DNA of 64,000 bases from positions 1-64,000 of the forward strand of contig CACRSC010000040.1 in assembly GCA_902651635.1 (NCBI GenBank). Direction: 5' to 3'. Below are positions 32,551-42,491 of the stretch, piece by piece. Under the pieces are notes generated by a model that did no database searches, was not told the origin of the DNA, and saw only the letters and a list, made by a program, of their open reading frames with translations. Every line of letters starts with the position of its first letter. Position 1 is the first letter of the stretch. The DNA comes from Mastigamoeba balamuthi (lineage: Eukaryota; Evosea; Mastigamoebida; Mastigamoebidae). The position numbers and the translations under genes were made by a program.

Positions 32551-33399
32551 CTAGAGGGCCACGCTCAGCTCACGCGGGCCCTCGTCAGTGTCCTCACCCC
32601 ATATGTCACTGTATGGCATCGGCTCGATCGGGCGCATGCGGCAGTACGCCACCTCGAATATGTACTCCTTGTACTCGATGGTGATGGCCATCTGGGACGC
32701 ACGGAAGTTGTAGAATGCCTGGTACTTGATGCGGTTCCCAGGCAGGGACGAGCTCCCGAAGCGGACCTTGGCGTAGTCCAGGATGGTGGAGAACAGTACT
32801 GCTGCCGCGTCGTGCTTGAGGTGCACGAAGCCCATCGGGGGCGCAGGGAGTTCAGAGGTCTCGGCCTCCACCGGCGGGGGGCTGATGCCGCTTGAGGGGC
32901 TGATGCTGCGCGGAGGGGCCCAGAGGGGGTCCACCGGCGGCACGGGGGGGTGGAAGACGGGGAGCTCCGAGGGGTGGGGGAGCATGAAACCGTTGTTCGG
33001 CAAGGTCACCAGGAGACGGTGCTTGAAAAAGCCGCTTCCCACCGGCTTCATGTCGCGCACGACCGTGGCGGGCCACTGCAGCTTCTCGTGCTCGAAGGGG
33101 ACGTACGGCGGGAGTTCGCATGGCGTGAACGCGCGGCGCTCGAAGAAGCTGCTCACGTACTCGATGAGCGGTTCCGCGAGCTTGAGCTGGGGCATGAAGT
33201 CGGCGAAGATCGAGTTGGCGCGCTTGAAGTCAAAGCGGCCCGGGTGCTCGCGCTTCTCGAGCTCGTACGAGGATATTGTGGTGTTGTAGGGCGCCTTGAG
33301 CCAGTTGTAGAACATGAAGGGCTCGCTGATGCTTCCGGGCTGCGGCCTCCACCTCTCCGTCCTCGGGTCGTTCATCTCCGGCGGGAAGAAGAATGCCAT
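32551..33399 (-). CDS. Unrecognised 282-aa protein
   Basis: Single exon beginning MAFFFPPEMNDPRTERWRPQ. The N-terminal half is rich in aromatic and charged residues (FMFYNWLKAPYNTT, ANSIFADFMPQLKLAEPLIE). A Pro-rich linker (VFHPPVPPVDPLWAPP) spans about residues 150-185. The C-terminal domain contains GFVHLKHDAAAVLFSTILDY and RIKYQAFYNFRASQMAITIE. No signal peptide or membrane helix. Codon use is GC-rich like the host genes, and the long clean frame with compositional structure supports a real gene. I do not recognise the family. A G-rich tract lies just 5' of the start. Confidence 0.7.
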   Translation of the reverse strand: MAFFFPPEMNDPRTERWRPQPGSISEPFMFYNWLKAPYNTTISSYELEKREHPGRFDFKRANSIFADFMPQLKLAEPLIEYVSSFFERRAFTPCELPPYVPFEHEKLQWPATVVRDMKPVGSGFFKHRLLVTLPNNGFMLPHPSELPVFHPPVPPVDPLWAPPRSISPSSGISPPPVEAETSELPAPPMGFVHLKHDAAAVLFSTILDYAKVRFGSSSLPGNRIKYQAFYNFRASQMAITIEYKEYIFEVAYCRMRPIEPMPYSDIWGEDTDEGPRELSVAL

Positions 33400-33449
33400 T
33401 ATTGGGAATCTCTGGAGTAGCCTTGCTTTAGGGCACCGTTGGTCAGGGG

Positions 33450-33522
33450 CGGGGAAAGGGGGGCGGGCGGGGAAAGTGGAGGAGGCAGGAGGAGGGGGGG
33501 GAGGGGGGGGGAGGGGAGTGTC
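33450..33522. promoter_or_regulatory. G-run cluster upstream of the 282-aa gene
   Basis: Plus strand carries many closely spaced runs of four to nine G (such as GGAGGGGGGGGAGG), able to form G-quadruplexes. It starts about 50 bp 5' of the minus-strand start codon. Confidence 0.6.
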
Positions 33523-33839
33523 AGAATGAGGAAGGACGGGTATTCACCTGCCTCGCGCGCAAAAGAGGTCAATTGTGTCACACAAATCTATTCCCTGGTA
33601 TATCTTCCCGTCATGAATCGAGACAGATTGATGGAAGTTACTCTTGCTAGGCGAGACGGTGCTCTGTCCTACATGACAGGCTTCTACGACCACTGAGATG
33701 ATGGAAATGCCTCCGAGCTCCCATTGACTCCAACGCCTGCGAAAGGCGCCTGAGACAGCGGTGGCTCTAGGCCCTTGTCGATGCTCCGACCCCTTGTGAT
33801 TCTGGATAGTATCCATGCGTTGTTGCGGCAGGTATACGT

Positions 33840-33900
33840 GCGTGTGTTGCTGTGCTGCTGTGTTGCTGTGTTGCTGTGTTGCTGTGTTGCTGTGTTGTGT
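33840..33900. repeat. (TTGCTGTG)n microsatellite
   Basis: Tandem TGTGTTGC units directly 3' of the transporter stop codon on the minus strand. Confidence 0.85.
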
Positions 33901-33904
33901 TGAC

Positions 33905-36114
33905 TTAAATAAACTGGGCGGCGATGATGACGAGGCCCAGCAGCAGCAGCGCCCCGTGGACCGCCGTCCGCACGACCCCCACCGAGCCCTTGCTCCGCCG
34001 CACCATAAAGTCCACGCCGATGGGCAGCAGGAACACGTACAGGAACCCGCTGACGGCGCCCACGAAGCGCATGACGTCGCCGATGCGCCCGAAGAAGACG
34101 GCGATCACGCCCATCGCGGGGATCAGCACCAGCGCGAACAGGAACCTCCACCCGATGCCGATCGCCTCGGCCCTGCTGGTCCCGATGACGGCACCGATCG
34201 CCTGCGACCTGCGGAAATATCAGAACCAGGATGTCTGAATCTGGACGGGGGATAATATCGAGATATCTGGAATGCGAACCGGAGGATTCCGAACGACATG
34301 GGCATGATGCCGCAGACCTGGACGAGCAGGGCGATCCGGCTGCACATGATGAGCGGGTACGTGGCGCTGTAGTAGTCAAAGTAGTTCTGGGGCATCTGCG
34401 ACCCGATCGACGCGTAGGCGAAGGCGCCCGTCGAGAGCACCGTCAGCACGCCCAGGGCGAACCCGATCGACGAGTCCCTAACCGCCTTCTTCAGCTCCCT
34501 CCCGTGGGTGACCTGCCCAGGCGTCCCATGTCAGGAACCAAGATTCCAGATCCTCAAATCTACATGTTCAAAATCCAGATATCGCGGAATAAAATCGCGA
34601 ACTAGGAATCAAATATCATCAAATACCTGGAGCACGAAGTTGTGCGCGAAGAAGCAGAGGCAGGCGATGCCTGCCAGGTAGTAGAACTTGGGCTCGACGC
34701 CCCAGGACTTGTCGGCCTTGGCGTCCCAGTTGAGCGCGGCCGAGATGACGATGGTGACGAGGATGAACATCATGCCCGCCGCGCCGCAGCTGCACATGCG
34801 CACGGCGAACTTGAACGAGGGCACCGCCACCAGCGGCAGCACCAGCACCGCCGCCAGGATCGCCTTGGCGCTCCGCTCGTTCCAGTAGCTCACGTGCGGC
34901 AGGCCGTCGCCGTGGTGCGCGAGGCTGTAGAACCCGCTGCTCAGCTTGAAGATCGTGCTCGTCAGCAGGATCGTCATCACCGCTGAATATCGGGAAAATA
35001 TCCACCGGTCAGGGGAAATCTGCCGATATTTATGCGAGAGATATGCGGAATCTGGGGGGATTCCAAGGTGACGCAACTGTCGGCGCCGAAGAGGATGATG
35101 ACGCTGCCGAACCACGCGATCCACCTGCCGGGCTTCCCGAGGTACTTTGCGCAGACGTCGATGAAGTCGGACTGGCCCTCGCCGTTGATCAGCACGAGGT
35201 ACATCGTGTACCACGTCACGAACCCCATCGCCACGACGACCGCGATGCCGCCGGCCAGGCCCGCGTTGGTGAACCCCCACGGGAACGACAGCAGCGAAGA
35301 TCCTGAAATCGCGTCGATCCCGTGAGATATTTGATTTTTCCCAGGCAGATTTGGGAAATCCGGGGCTGATTTGGAACGACAAAAAAGGGGGGCGGGGGGG
35401 AAAATGAGTTGATTCTGACCGATCATGGTGTTCCAGACGGCGAAGATGGTCGTGAACGTGGCCGCGAGGCCCTCCTTGCGCGGCTGCTGCTTGCGGTCGG
35501 CCTGCTCGACCATCAGCATCTCCTCGCTGCCCTCGGAGACAAGCGCTGGCGGCGGCGTGGCCGTCCCCGGCGGCAACAGGCTGCCCAGCTCCACCCCGTC
35601 CTGCCGAGTGGATGGGAGCGGCGGGGTGGTCAGTGCGAGCACAGCACCGCAGAGACCGCTCCCTGCGAGCAGTGCGGTGCAGTGCAGGGGCCGTTGCGAT
35701 TTTCCTGCGCTTTCTCAAACGCGCTCGCTCTCCTCAGCACCGGCGGACCTTTTCGGGTGAAGCCGAGCTGCTGCCCTGCACCAGCGCCTCGCACACGCCC
35801 GCCACGGCCGCCTCTGCCTCCCCGCTGCAGCACGCACGCACGCCACGGTCAGCTCCCCACGGACTCGGCCGGCAGGTCCGCGTTCCCGACGCGGATTCGC
35901 ACAAACACCGAAGAGGACCCCCGGCAAACCCGACAAACGGGGCAAAAAAACGCGAAAAAAGCGACGGAGAAGCGGACCTGTCGGGGCCCTGCGACGCTGT
36001 GCTGCCCCTGCGCACGCCGATGGCCGCGAGGCAGACGGCGACGCACACGACGAGCAGGACGACCGAGGCGACGGCCAGGGCTGCTGGCGTCGCGGGCACG
36101 AGCACGGCGACCAT
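33905..36114 (-). CDS. Amino acid/auxin permease family transporter, SLC38A9-like
   Basis: Seven exons: 36114-35978, 35824-35749, 35600-35420, 35302-35078, 34982-34627, 34512-34280, 34208-33905; total 1,512 nt, 503 aa. The core follows the AAAP fold: FAVWNTMIGSSLLSFPWGFT over TM1 (the GSS/PWG unwound helix), CAKYLGKPGRWIAWFGSVII, FYYLAGIACLCFFAHNFVLQ, an acidic-basic loop, YSATYPLIMCSRIALLVQV and FVGAVSGFLYVFLLP near the end. Order and spacing match the lysosomal arginine sensor/transporter SLC38A9. The first exon encodes an additional hydrophobic helix (ASVVLLVVCVAVCLAAIGV) not usual in the family. The core fit is strong; inclusion of exons 1 and 2 rests on matching phases only. Introns 4-6 are rich in AATATC/GATATC. 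Confidence 0.85.
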
Positions 36115-37308
36115 CTCTGCACAGCTCTCGGAGACGGAAGACGAGGGTCTGCTGTGCTGTTGTGGCTGCTGTGGTGCCCGCAGGATATTTTTCCGGTAAT
36201 GACATCACGGATATTGGATTTCTGGCGCCCCCCCTTTCTCCTCGCTGCTGCGTCGGTGGCGCCCGAACTGCCCCTCCCGCAGCCTCGGCAGTGCCCCGCA
36301 GTCGGGCGGTGGAGCGAGGAAATGGCTAGCTGTACAGGGTTGCAGCCAGGGTCGATTCTTTCTGCGCTTCTTCTCTATGCCATCCGGCCTGATTTCTCAC
36401 TGCGATCGGGCAAATAATCGGGTAATTCACCCCCCATGTTCCCCAACAACCTCCTGAGACCCCGATGGGGGTTGCACCACGACCCGGACCTTCTGCCGAT
36501 GGCCTTCCCCGAGCCACACAGACATACGAGGGGAAGTGTTTGCTGCTCGTCAACGACGGAGGCTTGGGTGAGAACCTGTGCTTTATCTCGACGTTGCTCA
36601 ACCTGCTGTGCCGCCTTGAGGGAATGAACGGACGTTCTGCTAGTTCTCGGTAGGACTGGAATGAGCCGCTCCCGATCACATTCTCGCATCCCCCCACAAA
36701 CATCAACGAGGTAAGGAGTGTAACCGGTGGCTCGGGTGCCCATCACCCAATGAGCTGAAGAAGGAAGCCTTCAGCTATGCCCGTCAGTTACCCTAGCTCA
36801 TCTGCAAGGTGCTTCGGCCACGACATGGCACATGGCCAGCCACTGTGCCGTGGAGGCATCATTGGCAACACAAACCAGATCTACCAACTCGTGCAAGTTA
36901 TGGGAGTCAGTCGGCACTGGACATGTGCCCCAGCTGCGGAACCTGATCTGGGACCGCCTCTGCGATGCGATCAGCATGAAATAGAGTGTTCCCCACAACC
37001 TCACGCACATGCATTGCAAGCTTGACCACAAGATCACAAGAAGGAACATGTGTCAGAGCTCCATGAGTGCAACCATGACCAGTGGCCAGTGGCATTTGGG
37101 ACATGGCTCGCTGTCCACAGCAGAGACGCTGCAACGTCCACAGCGGGCTTGGGGCGAAGACTGCAGTGTTCGGTGGGAAGAAGTGCTCACCCACACTCGC
37201 AGAACAAGACAAGGATTGAACACGACAATGAAAACACTTGAAAGGCCGTCATCTCTACTTTATTTGTCCTTGCTGCTTATATCAACCTTTACACTCTTGT
37301 TCTGAGGA
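36115..37308. other. No supported gene
   Basis: AATATT/GATATT words near 36183 and 36211 lie upstream of the transporter. A plus-strand frame at about 36500-36650 (YEGKCLLLVNDGGLGENLCF) reads like protein but is short and unplaced. The rest shows nothing I can assign. Confidence 0.4.
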
Positions 37309-37743
37309 TCAACAGTGACCAAGGTGAGCCTTGTCATCGTAGCCCTTCTTGAGCTTTTCAAAGACAACTGGCAGCATCAACTCCACCTCTTCCTGGGACA
37401 CCAGCAATAGGGGTAGCCACTCAGAGACATGCCTCTTGGCATCATCCAGCATCTTGTACTTGCTCTTGCAAAGCTTGAGGTAGAAGTCAGAGTCTCTGTA
37501 ATGCTTGAAAGACGAGATCACATGCAGGCAGATCAGCCGAGTCAGGGGCTTTGTTTGTGCATTGAAGAGACCACGAATGCAAATGCACTCCACGAGGTCG
37601 AAGCCCATGCCCAACATAATTTCGTTAATCTCTTTGGGCATTGCATTGCTGATCTGCACTGGGGTGACATTGTGCTTAAGCTTCAGTTGTGAGATGAAAC
37701 GTTCCCAGAGCTCAGCATCTCCCTCCTTGGCTCCTTTCGCCAT
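37309..37743 (-). CDS. 144-aa protein of a repeated locus
   Basis: Complete frame MAKGAKEGDAELWERFISQL to KKGYDDKAHLGHC. Helical and charged, with Cys in HVISSF/ECICIRGLF segments; no known motif. Its first codons and its 5' flank (to about 38280) recur at 42355-42491 and 45160-45690, so it belongs to a dispersed repeat, possibly a transposon-borne gene. Confidence 0.45.
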   Translation of the reverse strand: MAKGAKEGDAELWERFISQLKLKHNVTPVQISNAMPKEINEIMLGMGFDLVECICIRGLFNAQTKPLTRLICLHVISSFKHYRDSDFYLKLCKSKYKMLDDAKRHVSEWLPLLLVSQEEVELMLPVVFEKLKKGYDDKAHLGHC

Positions 37744-38280
37744 TTCTTACAGCACAGTGCAGTGCAACAACAAATGATTGTGGCTGATTTCTTTGATTTC
37801 TCAGAAAATCTCCACTGGATCCTGTGAGCCATGACTGTAGCAGCCAATTTCTGTAACTGATCATGTATTTGGAAGGTACATCTGAACGAAGCCTTATCCG
37901 GAAGCAGAGGCCACATATGTCCATTATCTCCCGAACAAGAGCAACTTGGCTGGAGGCAGGCAGCCTAGCAGCCTTGACCTTCCATACTCGTCTGCGGACC
38001 CTTACTCTTGATGATGTTAGGCTGGAGAATACCAACCTTGATGGGTGCTGTGGGATTCCGAATTGATGGCGAGTATTATCTCTGCTGATAACTATATTGA
38101 GAATATTCATCTTTTCCCTTCACAGGGTGAAGCTGTCTGTATACACTGTTGTGTAATTTTTATTGAGTTGGGGTTCTATTTGATCTTCAAATGCTGTTTT
38201 TTTCTGTTTATACTTCTATCTTAAAAATGTAAACTGATGATTTTACACAAGAGGCATTCATAAGATGCACATGATTAAGT
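37690..38280. repeat. Dispersed repeat, uninterrupted copy
   Basis: Shares blocks in order with 42355-42491 and then 45160-45690: GTTCCCAGAGCTCAGCA, CTCCTTGGCTCCTTTCGCCA, GTGCAACAACAAATGATT, TTTGGAAGGTACATCTG, GAACAAGAGCAACT, GATGATGTTAGGCTGGAGAAT against GATGTCAGGCTGGAGAAT, and GTATACACTGTTGTG. It gives the empty site for the element at 42492-45159. Confidence 0.85.
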
Positions 38281-39188
38281 GTTAAGGTAGATCAGAGTCA
38301 CTGATTGCCTTTTTCATTTGTTGCCTGGAAAACTGTGATGGAAGGAACTACATGCATGCTCTGGCTTGCTAGCAGTTTGTCCACCTGTATCTCACAGTAT
38401 CACTGATCCTCTTGTGGGATGAATGCCTATCAGATTTGCCTGGAAACACATCTTTTACAAGTCATACAACACCTGTTGAACAAACAGTTTTTGTTCTGGT
38501 TGTAAAACAGGAAAGAAAAATGCAAAACGCATCTTTAGTCCTAAAACAGTTTTAAGGCCTTTTAGAGCCATTAAAGGCCTTTTGAAGCACTTTAAAGGAC
38601 TCTGTGATCAAACCTATTCTTGGTTGCATATACTCATACTCATACGTGGTACCTTTGATGTGATTTTGGCACTGGATGGCTACGAATGCCAGGGGTGAGG
38701 CTACGGTGTATGCAATGGGAACAAGCATAACTAATAGGCATTCATAGCCATTCCTCTTGATTTCTGTCGATTCCAGTCTTTGGAGAATTTTCTTGACTGG
38801 ATTTATGACCTTGGCAAGAAAGCTGCTCAGCTGCACGATGTTGAGCTGTAGCATTGTGTCCATCTCTGCTATGTCCCTCAGAACCTGTACGTGATGTCCC
38901 CATGACCCCAGCACCTTGACCTCAATGTCCCTCCTTGGTGGCTAACTGTCCGATGACTCAGTCATGCACCTGTCGTGATCCTCGCCTGTAGACCTCTTCT
39001 CAGCCCCAGAGACTCGTTCTCTGTTGCTTCTTGGCCCTGCTGCGACCTCCTCGACCCCTGGCCCACAGAGACTCCAAAAAGGCCTTGTATATCTCATCTC
39101 AATATGGGCAAAAAAAGAGGACTGAAAATTTGTTCCTACTTTCTGTAATACAAACACTCCAATAAAACCATTACGCATGTAACAGGCT
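38281..39188. other. AT-rich DNA with a 120-aa minus-strand frame
   Basis: At 38914-38552 on the minus strand a frame reads LGSWGHHVQVLRDIAEMDTM and FLAKVINPVKKILQRLES. It is leucine-rich and plausible as a transposase or host fragment but not assignable. Nothing else is seen. Confidence 0.3.
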
Positions 39189-39189
39189 T

Positions 39190-39960
39190 AGGCGTCGCAG
39201 ACAACTGTTTGGCCATTCTGAGGCCAGCCAGCACTACAGCAGTAGCAGTTGCACACAATCACAGTTGCCCTAAGTGCACAGACGAGGCAATTGATGACAC
39301 TCACATCGTTGTTGTCCTTGTTGTTATCGTTGTCATCATTGCCTTCGTCGTCGTTGAGCTCCAGCGACGAGGCCAGACAGCAGCAGGGCACACAGGCCTG
39401 AGTGAGGGTGCGGGAGCAGGGCAGAGCAGGACAAGTCCAAACCTCATAACACAACTAAACACACACACGCAGCGCGACGACTGACAGACACACACCTTCA
39501 CCCACCCACCCAGTGCGCAGCAGCAGTTGCGCACCATCGCCCTCGCCCGCGCCGCGCAGACGAGGCAATTGATGCGACTCGCGTCGTCGTCCTTGTCGTC
39601 GTCGCCCTCGTCGTCGTCGTCGTCGTCATGCTCCTACGTCGTCTCCTGCGACGCCTGCGACGCCTGCGACGCCTGCGACGAGGCCAGACAGCAGCAGGGC
39701 ACACAGGGCACACAGGCCTGAGTGAGGGTGCGGGAGCAGGGCAGAGCAGGACAAGTCCAAACCTCATAACACAACTAAACACACACACGCAGCGCGACGA
39801 CTGACAGACACACACCTTCACCCACCCACCCAGTGCGCAGCAGCAGTTGCGCACCATCGCCCTCGCCCGCGCCGCGCAGACGAGGCAATTGATGCGACTC
39901 GCGTCGTCGTCCTTGTCGTCGTCGCCCTCGTCGTCGTCGTCGTCGTCGTTGTTGTGCGTT
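39190..39960 (+). repeat. Threefold repeat of a transmembrane-helix exon
   Basis: 320-bp period: units from about 39190, 39511 and 39831. Each contains AGACGAGGCAATTGATG preceded by a CAG-type splice acceptor, then a valine-rich helix. Unit 1 reads THIVVVLVVIVVIIAFVVVE, then LQRRGQTAAGHTGLSEG; units 2 and 3 read TRVVVLVVVALVVVVVV. The downstream half of units 1 and 2 is nearly identical, while their upstream halves have diverged. These look like tandem copies of a 3' exon (anchor plus short tail) whose upstream gene I cannot identify. Confidence 0.6.
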
Positions 39961-40772
39961 CTGCTACTGCTCTATGATGTCTTTTCTTGCGGTGCCGTCG
40001 TCGCCTCGTCTCGCTCGTCCTTGTCCCCCGTCGCGCGTTGGTCGTGGCTCTGCTGTCCAGCGCGCCACGAATCGTCCGTGTCGGCGGTCTCCGCGCACCC
40101 GTGTCGTTGTTGACCCCGTCGTGTTGCTCTCGTGCATCCGTGCGCCTCGTCGCTGTTCGCGCGGACCTCTGCGGTTGTCTCGCCTGCGTGCGCCCCGCGG
40201 GCTAGTGTGCTGTCTCTCAGCGCTGTGGTGTGGCTGCCGGGGCCTCTTCTTAATTGTGAAGAAGGGCAGTGTCTCTTCGTGGCTGCCCCCCGCTTCCCGC
40301 GTCCATGGCGTCACAGATTCTGTTGCTCTGAATATCTCCCGGATATTCCTATCTTCGGTCCCTCTTTCTGGTTCACCTGGACGGAAAAAAGACTCGTTGG
40401 TTGGCACAGCATCGCGTAACACCCAAGAGGAGACCGCCATGTCCCGCCAGTGACTGCGGGGGGTGAGACGAGATGATTCGAATGGATGTGAAATGAGGCC
40501 AGCATCTCCATAATCAACCGTCATTTCCCCCCACTCTGACACGGGTGAGATGCGCAGCCTTGGCCAGCCCACTCTCGTGCACGTGCACAGCCAGATGCAC
40601 AGTGACACCTCCCGCAGCAGCAGTGAAATTTCGGTGGCTCGTCGCTATGGAGCCGCTCTTGCTGTGGACTTTCTTATGCTGCAATTGGAAGCACACCCCT
40701 TTGGATGAAAACACGGCCCTCTGCAGATCATTAGTTGTATTGCCGTAGGGGGGTGCGAACTTCATTTGAGAA

Positions 40773-42230
40773 TCACAAGTGGATGGAGACTGTCGAGTTC
40801 AGTCTGCTTCCCATCACAGAGATGATTTCATGGCTCTGAGACACGTTTCTCTCCCACAGCGTCCTCCTGTACACGCAGTCGCCGCTCCTCACATCGCGGT
40901 ACACAAGCCCCACGTACCAGTCCTCGCTCTGCTCCAGCAAGGATCTGGCTGCCTTCAGCTGTAAAGGCCGGCTGCGGCGAGAAGTCGTTGGCGTGGCCCC
41001 TGGGCAAGCGCCATGACCTCCAGTATCCGGGGGTCCACCGCCAGCGGCTCCATGTTTGCAATCAGCCGCGAGGTTGGGCATCTCTCGATCAGTGCTCTGC
41101 TGAGCTCCGCGACCTCGCCGAGGCTGTCTGTGATGGCCACGCCGCAGTCCTCCGCGGCTTGGAGAGTCATGCTGTAGGCTTCGGTGCGACCGTGCACCAA
41201 TGTCCCCAGACTCCTCTGCTCCAGAGCCCCCGTGGCGACATCGACCCACACCAGTGACGCTGCGTCCATGAAGCCATGCCACAGAAAGACGCTTCTGCCA
41301 GAGCGAGACCACACGCACCTCCAGATGACCGGCTCGACCCCCGGCAGTGGGCGCATGGCGACAGCGGGCTGGCTGGTGGCCCACCCGACATTGACAACGG
41401 CGAGGCTGCAGCTCATCTGCTGGGTGTGCCGCGTGTCGAACAGCACAAGGGCGAGCCACTGCAAGGCCTCGTGGTAGCGTCGTTGAGGTACACGAACTGA
41501 CGGTCTTCCTTCCCCTGCCCATGGGATGGCAGCCATGTGGCCCATACTGGCCACGGTCACGAGTACCACAGCGCTGCTCGTGTGCGCGACGACCGCTGCC
41601 GTGAGCCTCAGCATCCGGCGGGGCAGCGCGGGCTCCTCGAGCTCCACGACGCCGAGGCCGGGCCGCACCAGCAGGGCCCTGGCGCAGAGCCTCCTCTGCA
41701 GCTCGGGGGCCAGGCAGATGAGGGCGACAAAGGCAGCGGGAGACGCGATGTACGGGCAGCAGAGCTCGCGGGCAAAGAGCGGGCCCAGCAGCTGCACAGG
41801 GCTCGCTCTGCCCACACGCGGGTGCATGCCCAGCGCCAGGCACAGCAGAGCTTGCCGCAACCGGGTGGGGCGCTGCTCAGGGGGCTCGGGGGGCAGCAAC
41901 GAGCGTCAGCGGTCCCTGAGGGCCCACAGGCTGAGCCACAGGGAGCCCCTGTCCGCCGCTGCTCAGGCGAGGCCGGCGAGCATCCCATGAGGCCCAGGAC
42001 GGCGAGGGCCGTGGCGGGGGTGCTGGCAGGGGAGGAGAACCAGGGGCGAGGGGCGGGCGAGGGCCGCGGGGTCAAGGGCGAGGTCGCACAGGATGGCCAC
42101 GACGCCGTGCAGGCTGCTGCCCCAGGGCAGGGCTCCGCGCAGCGTCTCGATGGTCGGAGGGGTCGCCGTGGCCGCCCGTGTGCTGGCGTGCGTGTGTGCG
42201 CAATGTGGGCACCTGAACAGAACAACAGAG
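40773..42230 (-). CDS. Unrecognised protein gene, boundaries uncertain
   Basis: Main open stretch 41899-40955 (minus): RLRQALLCLALGMHPRVGRA, LLGPLFARELCCPYIASPAA, HEALQWLALVLFDTRHTQQM, VIWRCVWSRSGRSVFLWHGF and RALIERCPTSRLIANMEPLA. It resembles tandem beta-strand segments of a propeller-like domain but no family is recognised. Upstream (about 42160-42000) TIETLRGALPWGSSLHGVVA may be a 5' exon; downstream (about 40960-40775) EDWYVGLVYRDVRSGDCVYR in another frame may be the C-terminal exon. GC-rich codon use matches host genes. Confidence 0.45.
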
Positions 42231-42354
42231 CAACCGCCGTTTTTGTTCTGCCATACGTGGGTCAGCAGCGGTGTGATGGAATGCGTCATACAGTGTGTCT
42301 CATGTGCACTCGGGTCATCAATGCAAACAGAACAAAAAGCAGGACAAGGCGCGA

Positions 42355-42491
42355 GATGAAACATTCCCAGAGCTCAGCACATCCCTCCTTGGCTCCTTTC
42401 GCCATATCTTGGAGCACGGTGCAGTGCAACAACAAATGATTTTGGCTGAATTCTTTGATTCCTCAGAAAACCAACACTGTGAGCCGTGATT
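42355..42491. repeat. Dispersed repeat, interrupted copy, left part
   Basis: Matches 37690-37835, including the first codons of the 144-aa frame (its stop-side remainder is missing). It ends at the left terminus of the inverted-repeat element. Confidence 0.8.
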
